The translations under genes were made by a program, and so were the position numbers. From an uncultured Clostridium sp. (lineage in GTDB: Bacteria; Bacillota; Clostridia; TANB77; CAG-508): DNA of 43,947 nucleotides. Under the pieces are notes generated by a model. The model was not told the origin of the DNA, searched no databases, and worked only from the letters and a program-made list of their open reading frames with translations. Shown piece after piece: positions 8,720-17,727 of the stretch (positions are counted from its first letter, which is position 1; every line of letters begins with the position of its first letter). The stretch spans positions 1 to 43,947 of the forward strand of contig CAMYZH010000009.1 of the NCBI GenBank assembly GCA_947303785.1, read 5' to 3'.

Positions 8720-11452
8720 ATGATTAATACACCAACAATAGATAGTAGAATTATTACTTTAGATAATATAATATGTACCAATATTGATAGCATTTCGGCT
8801 GATGATAGAGGTTTTTTATCACAAAATATTTTAGCACAGTTAAGGAAATTAGTAGAACATGTTGATTTAAAGATTTATTTTATTGATCAAGGAAAAGAGT
8901 CAGAGATAAATCAAGATAATTTTAAACAAGCGGAGAAACATATAGCAGCAAGAAAAGGAACTAAGTTTTTGAATGATTTTCATAATTTCTTACAAATTTC
9001 TGAATCACATTATATTACTAATGATGACAGTGCTGAAAGATTAATGCTAAAATATTATGCTTATTTAATAAAAATAAAGACTTTAATGAAAGATTATTAC
9101 AATATTGAAATTTTAAGAAATATAGCAAAATTTCCTATTAATCAAGATAAAGATTTGATGCAATATTATGAAAAAATTGTAAATCAGGTTGAAAGTGTAA
9201 AATTAGATATACAAGATAAGTTTATTGATGGAAGATATTATGTTCAAAAAGTAAAACCTATTTTTATTAATTCAAAGATTTATTATGAATTAACTTTATC
9301 AACAGCAACAGACACAATTAACAAGTTTGATAGAATTACAGTTTTTTCAAAGGTTGAAATAATCCCCAATTATGCTATAAAGCTTTCATATGTAAATCGT
9401 AAGGTAGAGATTTTTAATAATAGAATTGATGTAAAAATTCTTACTAATTGGATGGTTTCAATAAGACCATGTGAAATAAATAATCTTGGAAAGATTTTTT
9501 CTAAACGACTTAAAGTTCAAAGTGGACAAACAGAATATAGAGAATTAATGAAATATTTAACTGAGTCTGGACATACACTATTAGATTTAGTTACTATGGA
9601 TGGAGCATATTATTTTAGAATAAAATATGATATACGTTCAAGGACAAGAAGCCAAAGTATTTTTGAATTAATTGATGAATGCAGGAGTATTGTTAATTTT
9701 AATAAAGCAGGTTCAAATATTATTAGATATATTTTACATACAATGAATAATAAAATAATAAAATTGCAATATGCAGCAGACAAAAACGAAAAGTTATGTA
9801 TGTTATGTTTAGAAAATAAAGCTATTCCATTTGATGAATTGCCATTAATATCATCACTATATAGACACAATCCTAAAGGTGGTGATTTGTTTGAGTGTAT
9901 TGATTTAAATAATAGGGAAGATGAATTATTTTATAGATATATCCAGAATAATACTGAAAAAAATGGAAAATTATATACTCCAATGGAAGAAATTAATAAT
10001 AAAGAAGAAGTACCTAAATTAGTAAATAGTATAAATAAAAAGTTTATTGATATACATTATTTTAGAAGATTAGTAATAGAGAAGGATTATGTGTATATTA
10101 AAGGTTATGAAAACGATACTTTGCAAATATTAAAAAAATTACAAGAAATGTCTAATGCTGGAGGAATAAAAGAATATAAGAATTCTGTTAATTCGTGGCT
10201 GGAAAATGATATTTATGCTACATTAGTGGATTGTGAAGAAAAGAAAAATATATTAAAAAGTATGTTTGAAAATTCAAAAGTATCAATGATTTATGGTGCT
10301 GCAGGAACTGGAAAAACTACCTTAATAAATCATATATCTAATTTTTGGAATCAACAGAATAAATTGTTTTTAGCTAATACACATCCAGCAGTTGAAAACT
10401 TGAAAATGAAAGTTAATAATGCACAAAATAATGATTTTCAAACAATTGCAAAATTTTTAAATGATGCTTCATTATGGAAAGAATACGGTTTAGTAGTTAT
10501 TGATGAATGCAGTACTGTTAGTAATATAGATATGAAAAAACTGTTAAATATTCTAAATACAAAACTATTAGTTTTAGTTGGAGATATATATCAAATTGAT
10601 TCAATAACATTTGGAAATTGGTTTAAAATTGCTAAAAGTGTAATGCCCAAATGTGCTGTTCATGAATTGACAAAAGCTTATAGAAGTAGAAATGAACATT
10701 TACAAGAAATTTGGGATAAGGTAAGAAATTGTGAAGATGATATATTAGAATATTTAACTAAATATGAATATACAACACGATTAAATGAAAGTATACTTAA
10801 TAGAGAATGCAATGATGAAATTATTTTGTGTTTAAATTATGATGGCTTATATGGTATAAATAATATCAATAGATTTTTACAAAATTCAAATCCAAATCCA
10901 TCAATTGAATGGGGAATTGGTACATATAAAGTTGGTGATCCGATTTTATTTAATGAATTTAGTAAATTTTCAAGAATACTATATAATAATTTAAAGGGAA
11001 AAATACTGGAGATAAAAAAAGAAGATAATAAAATATGGTTTACAATAGAAATAGATAAAGTAATTAATGAATTTGATGCTTTTGGATATGATTTTGAATT
11101 ACTGGGAATGTCAGAAAATAAAAAATCTATTATACGATTTAAAGTAAATAAATTTGTTGATTCTGATGAAGATGAAACTATAAGTGATTCTGTTGTACCA
11201 TTTGTAGTTGCATATGCTGTTTCAATACATAAATCTCAAGGCTTAGAGTATAGTTCGGTAAAAATAATTATAACAAAAGAAACTGAAGAATTAATATCTC
11301 ATAATATTTTTTATACAGCAATTACAAGAGCAAGAGACAATTTAAAAATCTATTGGTCTCCAGAATGTGAAAAGAAAATAATAGGAGAAATGAAGAAAGA
11401 TTTTAATGAACAAGATACAGGTATTATTAAATATAGAATGACAGCAAAATAG
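8720..11452 (+). CDS. HEPN-like domain fused to an SF1 (UvrD/RecD-like) helicase
   Basis: A 910-residue protein. The C-terminal part (about 505-905) is a superfamily 1 helicase: P-loop GAAGTGKTT (about 526), Walker B VVIDEC (about 592), motif III LVGDIYQID, motif IV AYRSR, motif V HKSQGLEY and motif VI YTAITRARD (about 868). Residues 1-130 are helical with RKLVEH at 42-47, matching the R-x4-6-H signature of HEPN ribonucleases. The central 350 residues are unrecognised. AAGGGGAG precedes the ATG, and a terminator directly upstream makes it a separate unit. A defence role as helicase sensor plus RNase is inference from domains and neighbours. Confidence 0.72.
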   Translation: MINTPTIDSRIITLDNIICTNIDSISADDRGFLSQNILAQLRKLVEHVDLKIYFIDQGKESEINQDNFKQAEKHIAARKGTKFLNDFHNFLQISESHYITNDDSAERLMLKYYAYLIKIKTLMKDYYNIEILRNIAKFPINQDKDLMQYYEKIVNQVESVKLDIQDKFIDGRYYVQKVKPIFINSKIYYELTLSTATDTINKFDRITVFSKVEIIPNYAIKLSYVNRKVEIFNNRIDVKILTNWMVSIRPCEINNLGKIFSKRLKVQSGQTEYRELMKYLTESGHTLLDLVTMDGAYYFRIKYDIRSRTRSQSIFELIDECRSIVNFNKAGSNIIRYILHTMNNKIIKLQYAADKNEKLCMLCLENKAIPFDELPLISSLYRHNPKGGDLFECIDLNNREDELFYRYIQNNTEKNGKLYTPMEEINNKEEVPKLVNSINKKFIDIHYFRRLVIEKDYVYIKGYENDTLQILKKLQEMSNAGGIKEYKNSVNSWLENDIYATLVDCEEKKNILKSMFENSKVSMIYGAAGTGKTTLINHISNFWNQQNKLFLANTHPAVENLKMKVNNAQNNDFQTIAKFLNDASLWKEYGLVVIDECSTVSNIDMKKLLNILNTKLLVLVGDIYQIDSITFGNWFKIAKSVMPKCAVHELTKAYRSRNEHLQEIWDKVRNCEDDILEYLTKYEYTTRLNESILNRECNDEIILCLNYDGLYGINNINRFLQNSNPNPSIEWGIGTYKVGDPILFNEFSKFSRILYNNLKGKILEIKKEDNKIWFTIEIDKVINEFDAFGYDFELLGMSENKKSIIRFKVNKFVDSDEDETISDSVVPFVVAYAVSIHKSQGLEYSSVKIIITKETEELISHNIFYTAITRARDNLKIYWSPECEKKIIGEMKKDFNEQDTGIIKYRMTAK

Positions 11453-11511
11453 TTTTAATCAAAATAATTATCAAAATTGTGTGTATACATAAAAAGTAAA
11501 TAGACAAAATC

Positions 11512-11560
11512 AAAGTGCAATTTTTTGTATTCTAAAGTGCAAAAATTGCACTTTAGAATA
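11512..11560. repeat. Perfect 15-bp-arm palindrome with an extra direct copy
   Basis: TATTCTAAAGTGCAA (11528-11542), a 3-nt AAA loop, and TTGCACTTTAGAATA (11546-11560) form a perfect hairpin. Another AAAGTGCAA occurs at 11512-11520 in direct orientation. No T tract follows on the plus strand, so it is not a clear terminator of the helicase gene. A protein-binding site, a small mobile-element end or a structured RNA are the options. Confidence 0.7.
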
Positions 11561-11585
11561 ACAATCAATAATAAATATATTAAAA

Positions 11586-11755
11586 GTAAATCCAGCAACA
11601 ACACAAGAAGAAATAGCAATGCAATTAATAAATCTTTAAGAACTGTTAAACATATATGGCAGAAATGTAAGAAAAATGTCGAACGGTATGTTAATATAAG
11701 AAATTTGTAACAGAAGCAGGATGGGTGTTATTATGTAGACAACAATTAAAGTAAC
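11586..11755 (+). pseudogene. Remnant of a winged-helix C-terminal domain
   Basis: One frame reads VNPATTQEEIAMQL and then meets TAA. The next frame continues INKSLRTVKHIWQKCKK and VERYVNIRNL, and the third then gives VTEAGWVLL. Together these match the usual wHTH pattern of NPxxTQEEIAxxLxxSxRTVKR followed by LxxxGxVER, as found at the end of AlbA_2/AAA_4-type ATP-binding proteins. Two frame changes and the lack of upstream sequence show a decayed fragment. The family assignment rests on this short pattern alone. Confidence 0.5.
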
Positions 11756-11810
11756 ACACGCTTAGCTATTAATAAATGCGTAGAATTACTTAAAGTATAT
11801 TTATTTTTTT

Positions 11811-11876
11811 AAATATCAATAAGATTTGAGAAAATTTCTCAAAAATATTGATATTTTTTAAATTTTAGCATATAAT
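11811..11876 (+). promoter_or_regulatory. Promoter of rloAB with nested operator-like palindromes
   Basis: TTGATA (11848-11853) and TATAAT (11871-11876) are spaced by 17 nt. The -35 box lies inside the right arm of an inverted repeat, AAATATCAATA (11811-11821) with TATTGATATTT (11846-11856). Between the arms sits a second near-perfect palindrome, TTGAGAAA-A-TTTCTCAA (11826-11842). This is what a repressor site overlapping a promoter would look like. The regulator is unknown. Confidence 0.7.
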
Positions 11877-11901
11877 ATATAAAGTAAAGGAGGATTTTAA
11901 A

Positions 11902-13140
11902 ATGTTAATAAGATTTAGTTTTAAAAATTTCAAATCTTTTAAAAATGAAAATTGTTTAGATATGGAAGCAACATCATTAAAAGAACACGAATATAACGTA
12001 GCTAAAACAAATAATGGAGATATATTAAAAGTTTCTGCAATTTATGGAGCTAATGCTAGTGGTAAAACTAATGTATTGCATGCATTTGAATATATGAAAA
12101 ACAGAATACTAGTAAATGACGATTCAAAAAAAGATCCATTTTTTGAAGAAAAAAATGTATATAGCTTTATGATTAATGATAATCCAATGGCATTTGAAGT
12201 TGAAATACTTGCAAAAAATAATAAGGTATATAAATATGGTTTTGAATTAATACAAGATAACATTATTTCAGAATGGTTATATGAAAAAAGAACTAATAAA
12301 TTTTATCTAATTTTTGAAAGAGGAAAAGATGAAATTAAAATGACACAGGATAATAAAATTTCAAAATTGGCTAGAATAGCTCCACAGACACTTTTTTTAA
12401 ATTTATACAGCAAAATGAATAAAGATAATGAAGATTTTAGTAATGTGTATAATTGGTTTGTAAATAGTACTTATTTAGATTTAGGAAATCCTCATTTTGA
12501 AAGTGCTATTAATAATAGAGTTTCATTAAAAATATTAAGCGATGAAAACTACAAAAAAGAATTATTAAAATTTATAAACACATTTGATTCTGGAATTATA
12601 GATATAAAAGTTATTCCAGATTCCATTGAAGCAGTAAAGAATAACAATGGTGTTGTAAATATTGAAGTAATTCATAAGGGAGAAAATCAAGAATTGAAAG
12701 CATTACCTTTTTATTTGGAATCTAATGGTACTAGAAAAATGTTCCATTTATTTGATTTCTTTATGGATGCATTAAAAAATGGTATGGTATTATTTGTTGA
12801 TGAATTAGATGCAAAATTACATCCTCTATTAACAAGATATATTATTAATTTATTCCACAATAGTGATACAAATAAAGGTAATGGTCAGTTAATATATTCA
12901 ACACATGATACAGTAAATTTAAATAAAGAAACATTTAGAAGAGATGAAATTTGGTTTGCAGAAAAAGATAAGGATGGTATTTCAGAAATATATGCATTAT
13001 CAGATTATATATTAGAAGATGACAAGAATGCAGGGAAAAAAGTAAGAAATGATGCAACATACAATAAAGATTATTTAACTGGAAGATATGGTGCTATTCC
13101 AGTATTGGAAGAATTTGAAATAGATTATGAAAAACAATAA
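11902..13140 (+). CDS. AAA-type ATPase of the RloA / AbiLi family
   Basis: A 412-residue ABC/SMC-like ATPase of the AAA_15/AAA_21 group. It begins with the typical FSFKNFKSFKNEN strand, has Walker A GANASGKT (about 48-55) and Walker B LFVDELDAKLHP (about 295-306), then STHD as the switch His. The central 200 residues are a helical insertion. AAGGAGG precedes the ATG. The gene overlaps the RloB gene by 14 nt, so the two are coupled. This pair is known as RloAB and resembles AbiL. The ATPase would sense or gate the nuclease partner; the trigger is unknown. Confidence 0.85.
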   Translation: MLIRFSFKNFKSFKNENCLDMEATSLKEHEYNVAKTNNGDILKVSAIYGANASGKTNVLHAFEYMKNRILVNDDSKKDPFFEEKNVYSFMINDNPMAFEVEILAKNNKVYKYGFELIQDNIISEWLYEKRTNKFYLIFERGKDEIKMTQDNKISKLARIAPQTLFLNLYSKMNKDNEDFSNVYNWFVNSTYLDLGNPHFESAINNRVSLKILSDENYKKELLKFINTFDSGIIDIKVIPDSIEAVKNNNGVVNIEVIHKGENQELKALPFYLESNGTRKMFHLFDFFMDALKNGMVLFVDELDAKLHPLLTRYIINLFHNSDTNKGNGQLIYSTHDTVNLNKETFRRDEIWFAEKDKDGISEIYALSDYILEDDKNAGKKVRNDATYNKDYLTGRYGAIPVLEEFEIDYEKQ

Positions 13141-13768
13141 CATTTCAAGGAAAGACAGATTAAAAAGTAAAAGGCAAGCACCAGCCAATTACTTAATTGT
13201 ATGTGAAGGAAAGAAAACAGAACCTAACTATTTTAATGGATTAAAAAGAAAAATTAATGGAAAGTATGGAAATAAGGTAGATGTTTTGATTCCTAATATT
13301 GATGTTAAAGGTACAGGAATGAATACTACATCTTTAGTAAAATACACTCAAAAAACAGTTAACCATGCAAATAAGGTATATGGACAAGTTTGGGTAGTAT
13401 TCGATAAAGATGATTATAACGATGAACAATTTGATTCAGCGATTGAAAACTGTAACTATAATGTGGCTTGGTCTAATCCAAACTTTGAACTTTGGTTATT
13501 AGCACATTTTAAGAAAGTAAATAGATATGTTTCAAAAGACGATGTTTTACAAGAACTTAGCAAAGAATTTCAGAAAGAAGGTTTAGGTGATTATACTAAA
13601 AACGATACAAATATATTTGATAAGGTTACAAGTGAGGGAAAGTTACATATAGCAATAAAAAATTGCGAACATATGGAAGAACTAAATAAAGATGGACATG
13701 CATCACAAAGGAATCCAATGACTAAGGTTTATAAAATAGTTGATGGATTAAAAGAATATTTAGAATAA
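13127..13768 (+). CDS. rloB: RloB family TOPRIM-like protein (AbiLii-like effector)
   Basis: A 213-residue RloB family protein. A basic N-terminus (RKDRLKSKRQAP) leads into a TOPRIM-like core: IVCEGKKTEPNYF near 23-35 provides the conserved Glu, VVFDKDD near 88-94 the Asp pair, and SNPNFELWLLAHF near 115-128 is the RloB signature. The C-terminus RNPMTKVYKIVDGL is also typical. As in other ATPase plus TOPRIM defence pairs, it is the probable nuclease effector controlled by the preceding ATPase. That function is inference from family architecture. Confidence 0.85.
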   Translation: MKNNNISRKDRLKSKRQAPANYLIVCEGKKTEPNYFNGLKRKINGKYGNKVDVLIPNIDVKGTGMNTTSLVKYTQKTVNHANKVYGQVWVVFDKDDYNDEQFDSAIENCNYNVAWSNPNFELWLLAHFKKVNRYVSKDDVLQELSKEFQKEGLGDYTKNDTNIFDKVTSEGKLHIAIKNCEHMEELNKDGHASQRNPMTKVYKIVDGLKEYLE

Positions 13769-13779
13769 GGTTACAAAAG

Positions 13780-13828
13780 AAAAGCAAAGTATGAGAGTAA
13801 TTAAAATTACAGGATTATTTTGCTTTTA
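13780..13828 (+). terminator. Stem-loop after rloB, weak terminator
   Basis: AAAAGCAAA (13780-13788) pairs with TTTGCTTTT (13819-13827), with a small inner TAATT/AATTA pair. The T run is short, so termination may be partial and the STAND gene could be read through. Confidence 0.5.
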
Positions 13829-13830
13829 AA

Positions 13831-13846
13831 TTTACATTAATGTAAA
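13831..13846. promoter_or_regulatory. 16-bp perfect palindrome upstream of the STAND gene
   Basis: TTTACATTAATGTAAA is a perfect palindrome ending 32 nt before the TTG start. No clear -35/-10 pair is visible around it. It could bind a dimeric regulator of the STAND gene. Confidence 0.45.
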
Positions 13847-13878
13847 AGAAAAAATTATTGTAGGAGTGGATAATAAAA

Positions 13879-16800
13879 TTGAAAATAGAAGAATTTAATG
13901 AAATTCAGAAAAGAAATATAATAAAAGATATTGTAAAAGAACATTACGAATGGGATAATAAAAGGCTATTTTCTTATATATTAGGAGAATTACCGTTAGA
14001 AAGAGAAGTAAATAGATATGTGGGAAAAGAATTAACAAAGGATCAGATTAAACAAAGCGAAATTATAAATAAAATTAATGAAATTATAAAAAAGTATAAT
14101 TATAATATGAAAATAGAACATGATAAATTAGAAGAACTAGAAAAGTATTATTCTGATTTAGAGCTATATAGAGAGAAATATTATACATCTTATAGTGATG
14201 TTATTAATGCACTGAAATTTAATAAAGTTTTTTTTATAAGTGGTCCTGGCGGGATAGGCAAAAGTCAATTCTTATATGAATTTTCAGAAGAAATAAAAGA
14301 AAGATTTAATTATTTATGTATATATGGAAAATATTGTGAGAATATAGAAACTATTATATATAGTCAAATAAAAAAAATAATAGAAAATGATAGATTTTAT
14401 TTAATAATTGATGCAATAAATGAGATGGATAAAACATTGAGAGAAGAAGTAATATCATTTATTAATGATAACAAAAATAATCAAAATTTACGAATAATAA
14501 TTTCATACAGAGATTTTTCAATGAATTTATCAGAACTCGAAAAGATAAAAAAAATAGTTGATGAAGAAGAAGTTTTTACTGGTGTAGATCCGGATTATGC
14601 ATTAGAAAAAATAGCTGAAAAATATAATTTAGATTTATCTATATATGATAAACTATTATACGATAATAATCCATTACATTTAAAGCTAATAATAAAAACA
14701 ATCAGCGAAAATCAATTAACAAATAAAAGATTAAAACCGATAACTAAAGGAACATATATATATGAACAATTTATAAAAAAAGTTTTATCTAAATCTGATT
14801 GGAATGTAACAAAAGATATAGTCGGGAGTATGTTTGAAAATAAAACTAAAGAAATAAAGGTATCAGAGCTAAATAGTATAACAACTGATGTTGAGAAATA
14901 CATAAATAAAATGAAAACAAATAACTTTATAGGAACATATGAATATAATGATGATATTTATATGTATTTTATTAATGAAACGCTAACAGACTATTTAATA
15001 GCGAGATTTTTGATGGAGAAGATAAAAGACTTATCCATTAGAGAAGTAAAAGACAATATAAATGAAATGATTAAAGTGTTTTATAGTATTCAAGATAAAA
15101 TAATATTAATGTTATTTGAAAAATATGAAAATGATATAGAAACTGCTATAAAAATAATAAAAGAAACAGAGTTAAATAATTATTTAGATATAGATATTTT
15201 TAATGAAACAATTTTAAATGATATAAATATAAAGAAGATTCAAAAGAATCTTAAACCTAATATTCATATAAAGAAATTATTGGTAACTGCAGGTGGAAAT
15301 GAAAATAATCCATTTAATTGTAAAAATTTTTTAAATACTAAGTTAAAACAAATATATATAAATACACAGTTAGATTTAGATAGATATGATGTTACAAAGA
15401 TAAAGAATAAATTAAAAAGATATGTCCAAACGATTAGTAAATTTAATTATGATGATAATTATATAGAAGAAAAATTTTGGTATGGTGTTTGGTGCTCAGC
15501 ATCAGTAAATGCTATTATTAGAGCATTGTCAAAAAAATTAGTATACGAAATTACAAATATTTATCCTAAATATATAAATATATTAATTCCTATATATGAT
15601 GAAATTAGTGATGAATATATGCAAGAAATGATAATACACGTATTAGGATCTATGAAAAAAAATAATAAAGTTATTAGAAATTTTTTTAATAGAATTAATG
15701 ATGAAAAACAATGTAATATAAAAAATCTATTTTATATTAGCAATTATTTATATGGAGAAGAAAATTTTGAGAAGTTTCATAAAATAGATTTACTTAAAGA
15801 TACAGATAAAAGAAAAGATAACAATATTTCTAAGTTTTTAAAAAACGTATTCTTTTCATTTAAGTACGATTATGATTTTTTTGGATTTGATTCTTATAGT
15901 TCTCTAATTACATTTCACACAAAATTTATAAAAGAAGACAAAAAGAATGTAATAAAAGTAAATCATTTTATTAATAAAAACTTTAAATGCCTCGATGATG
16001 ATAGTTGCCATAGTGCATATTTTAAAGAATGTTTTATTGATAGGAAATATAATATAAATGAAAAATTAATAAATGATAAAGATATATATTTAGCATGGCA
16101 AAAAATATTTAAAAAATATCTAAAGAAGTACGGAATTAAAATAAAAGAACTAGAAAATATTTATGCTTATGAAGAAATTGAAAAAGGAATTGTTTATAAG
16201 GCATTAGATTTATCTTTTTCATATATTAATGGATCAATTACTTGCAATTATTATACAAATGAATTTGAAGTATATGGAGATTATAAAGGATATCAATTTA
16301 ATTGGTATGATAAGTACAGAGAAAAAGCAGATATATATTATCCAATAGCTGTTTTTAGTACGAGTATAGAAAATTTAGACAATAAAATTCTAAAAAAAAT
16401 AATTTTGCCAGAAAAAAAGAACATAAAATGGGTAAAAGATAGCGAATTAAGCTTGGAAAATATTAAAAGGTTAATAAAGCCCATTACATATGAAAATGAA
16501 GATTATTACATGATTTACGGTAATATAAGATTAGATGAAAAGTCTAATGATAAATATGGCAATAGCTGGATAGATACATATGTAATTAATTTAGCAATTG
16601 ATGAAGAGTACAATCTAATTAATGTTAGCAGTGTTGATAGAGAATATACTATAGAGACTAAAAAATACAGAGGGAATCTAGATGATTACAAAGATACAGA
16701 ATACACATTATCAACGAGTCTATATAGCTCTAGTGATTTAAGTGATTTATATGTATCAACAGATTTTAACTTACCACCTACAATAATAATTAAAGAGTTT

Positions 16801-17253
16801 AATTTGCATTATGACAAATTTTCATCTTCTTGGATTAATCCTAATAATGAGAAAATTGTATTGGTTAATAATAATGAAGGCAGATGGTATAGAAGTGGAT
16901 GCTCAGGAACATTATATTTAAAGAAAAAATATTATGATGAATTAAAGAAGAGGCATGATTATAAATATTTTTGTTTTACAGAAAAATATCATCCTAAAAC
17001 AGGGTATTGTACTGATTCTGCTCTTCAAGTACAAATAAATTCAGATGATAGTATTATTAAATATAAACACTATAAAAATCACAGAAATAATATATTAAGT
17101 ATTTCTAAATGTAAAAAATGTATAGTATATAAAAGAGAACAAGAAAATAGGAAAAAATGGAAAAACCATAAATTTGAAAGTTTTTTAATAGATGACATTT
17201 TAAATGATTATGATGAAAATAACAAAATAGATGATATAAATGATTTAATCTAA
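13879..17253 (+). CDS. Large STAND/NACHT-like NTPase, candidate phage sensor
   Basis: A 1124-residue protein with one recognisable module: a STAND-type NTPase at about 110-320, with FISGPGGIGKS (P-loop, about 118-129), LIIDAINEMD (Walker B, about 172-181) and IIISYRDFS (sensor-like). Residues 1-110 are charged and helical with no known effector motif. Residues 330-700 look helical, and 700-1124 are rich in Tyr, Asn and Asp with several late Cys (SGCSG, FCF, GYC, KCKKC). The start is TTG, with AGGAG 12 nt upstream and an in-frame stop before it. The architecture recalls Avs-like sensors, but neither end matches a family I know. Confidence 0.65.
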   Translation: MKIEEFNEIQKRNIIKDIVKEHYEWDNKRLFSYILGELPLEREVNRYVGKELTKDQIKQSEIINKINEIIKKYNYNMKIEHDKLEELEKYYSDLELYREKYYTSYSDVINALKFNKVFFISGPGGIGKSQFLYEFSEEIKERFNYLCIYGKYCENIETIIYSQIKKIIENDRFYLIIDAINEMDKTLREEVISFINDNKNNQNLRIIISYRDFSMNLSELEKIKKIVDEEEVFTGVDPDYALEKIAEKYNLDLSIYDKLLYDNNPLHLKLIIKTISENQLTNKRLKPITKGTYIYEQFIKKVLSKSDWNVTKDIVGSMFENKTKEIKVSELNSITTDVEKYINKMKTNNFIGTYEYNDDIYMYFINETLTDYLIARFLMEKIKDLSIREVKDNINEMIKVFYSIQDKIILMLFEKYENDIETAIKIIKETELNNYLDIDIFNETILNDINIKKIQKNLKPNIHIKKLLVTAGGNENNPFNCKNFLNTKLKQIYINTQLDLDRYDVTKIKNKLKRYVQTISKFNYDDNYIEEKFWYGVWCSASVNAIIRALSKKLVYEITNIYPKYINILIPIYDEISDEYMQEMIIHVLGSMKKNNKVIRNFFNRINDEKQCNIKNLFYISNYLYGEENFEKFHKIDLLKDTDKRKDNNISKFLKNVFFSFKYDYDFFGFDSYSSLITFHTKFIKEDKKNVIKVNHFINKNFKCLDDDSCHSAYFKECFIDRKYNINEKLINDKDIYLAWQKIFKKYLKKYGIKIKELENIYAYEEIEKGIVYKALDLSFSYINGSITCNYYTNEFEVYGDYKGYQFNWYDKYREKADIYYPIAVFSTSIENLDNKILKKIILPEKKNIKWVKDSELSLENIKRLIKPITYENEDYYMIYGNIRLDEKSNDKYGNSWIDTYVINLAIDEEYNLINVSSVDREYTIETKKYRGNLDDYKDTEYTLSTSLYSSSDLSDLYVSTDFNLPPTIIIKEFNLHYDKFSSSWINPNNEKIVLVNNNEGRWYRSGCSGTLYLKKKYYDELKKRHDYKYFCFTEKYHPKTGYCTDSALQVQINSDDSIIKYKHYKNHRNNILSISKCKKCIVYKREQENRKKWKNHKFESFLIDDILNDYDENNKIDDINDLI

Positions 17254-17344
17254 AAAATAATTAATATTTGTTTTAATATCAAAGGACTATTTAAAGATAA
17301 TGCAAATATAATAGTATATTAACTAAACAAATATTACTAATTCT

Positions 17345-17385
17345 AAAAAGTGTGAAACATACGAAATGTATATCTCACACTTTTT
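17345..17385. terminator. Bidirectional terminator between STAND and the small minus-strand genes
   Basis: AAAAAGTGTGA (17345-17355) pairs perfectly with TCACACTTTTT (17375-17385). The A and T runs on either side let it stop transcription from both the plus-strand STAND gene and the minus-strand pair. Confidence 0.85.
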
Positions 17386-17395
17386 ACATTTAGAA

Positions 17396-17701
17396 TTATT
17401 TATTAATTCCAGTTCCACCAAGACTCATAATAACTAAATTTAAACAATCTGCAAAACCTGCTTGATAATATTTTTCATTATAAAAAGATGAAAAATCCTT
17501 AATGTGATTATAAAATTTTTCGCATTCGCTAGCAACATACTTATAATCTTGTCCAGCAACATATCTTAAAATTTTATCATTAAATGAATCAAAATCTAAC
17601 TTTTCACTACATTTCATATTTTTAAATCTATCAAACTCATTATCTCTAAAATTAATCCATTGTTTTATTAAATTTTCAACAAATTCTTTATTTATTTCCA
17701 T
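17396..17701 (-). CDS. Small hypothetical protein, paralogue of its neighbour (copy B)
   Basis: A 101-residue acidic, probably helical protein. Start ATG at 17701 is chosen because GGAGGG lies seven nt before it; the longer reading from 17743 lacks such a site. It shares the FxxxKxxWINFRDNEF-like N-terminus and the YNEKYYQAGFADCLNL C-terminus with the protein encoded at 17728-18021, so the two arose by tandem duplication. No known function. It is convergent with the STAND gene and lies at the island edge. The gene ends against a shared terminator. Confidence 0.7.
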   Translation of the reverse strand: MEINKEFVENLIKQWINFRDNEFDRFKNMKCSEKLDFDSFNDKILRYVAGQDYKYVASECEKFYNHIKDFSSFYNEKYYQAGFADCLNLVIMSLGGTGINK

Positions 17702-17727
17702 ATCTAAACCCTCCGATATTAATATAA

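Larger units (their letters stand above)
11453..11901. other. 449-nt gap with palindrome, gene remnant and operator-like region
   Basis: No intact gene lies here. It holds a large palindrome (11528-11560), a decayed winged-helix coding fragment (11586-11755), and the promoter and nested inverted repeats of the rloA gene (11811-11876). The mix of a remnant and a palindrome suggests past insertion or deletion between two defence modules. Confidence 0.6.

Noticed and set aside
11525-11710. 61-codon open frame as an independent small gene
   Set aside because: Its second half is one frame of a broken winged-helix domain and its first part runs through the palindrome. No ribosome binding site is present.
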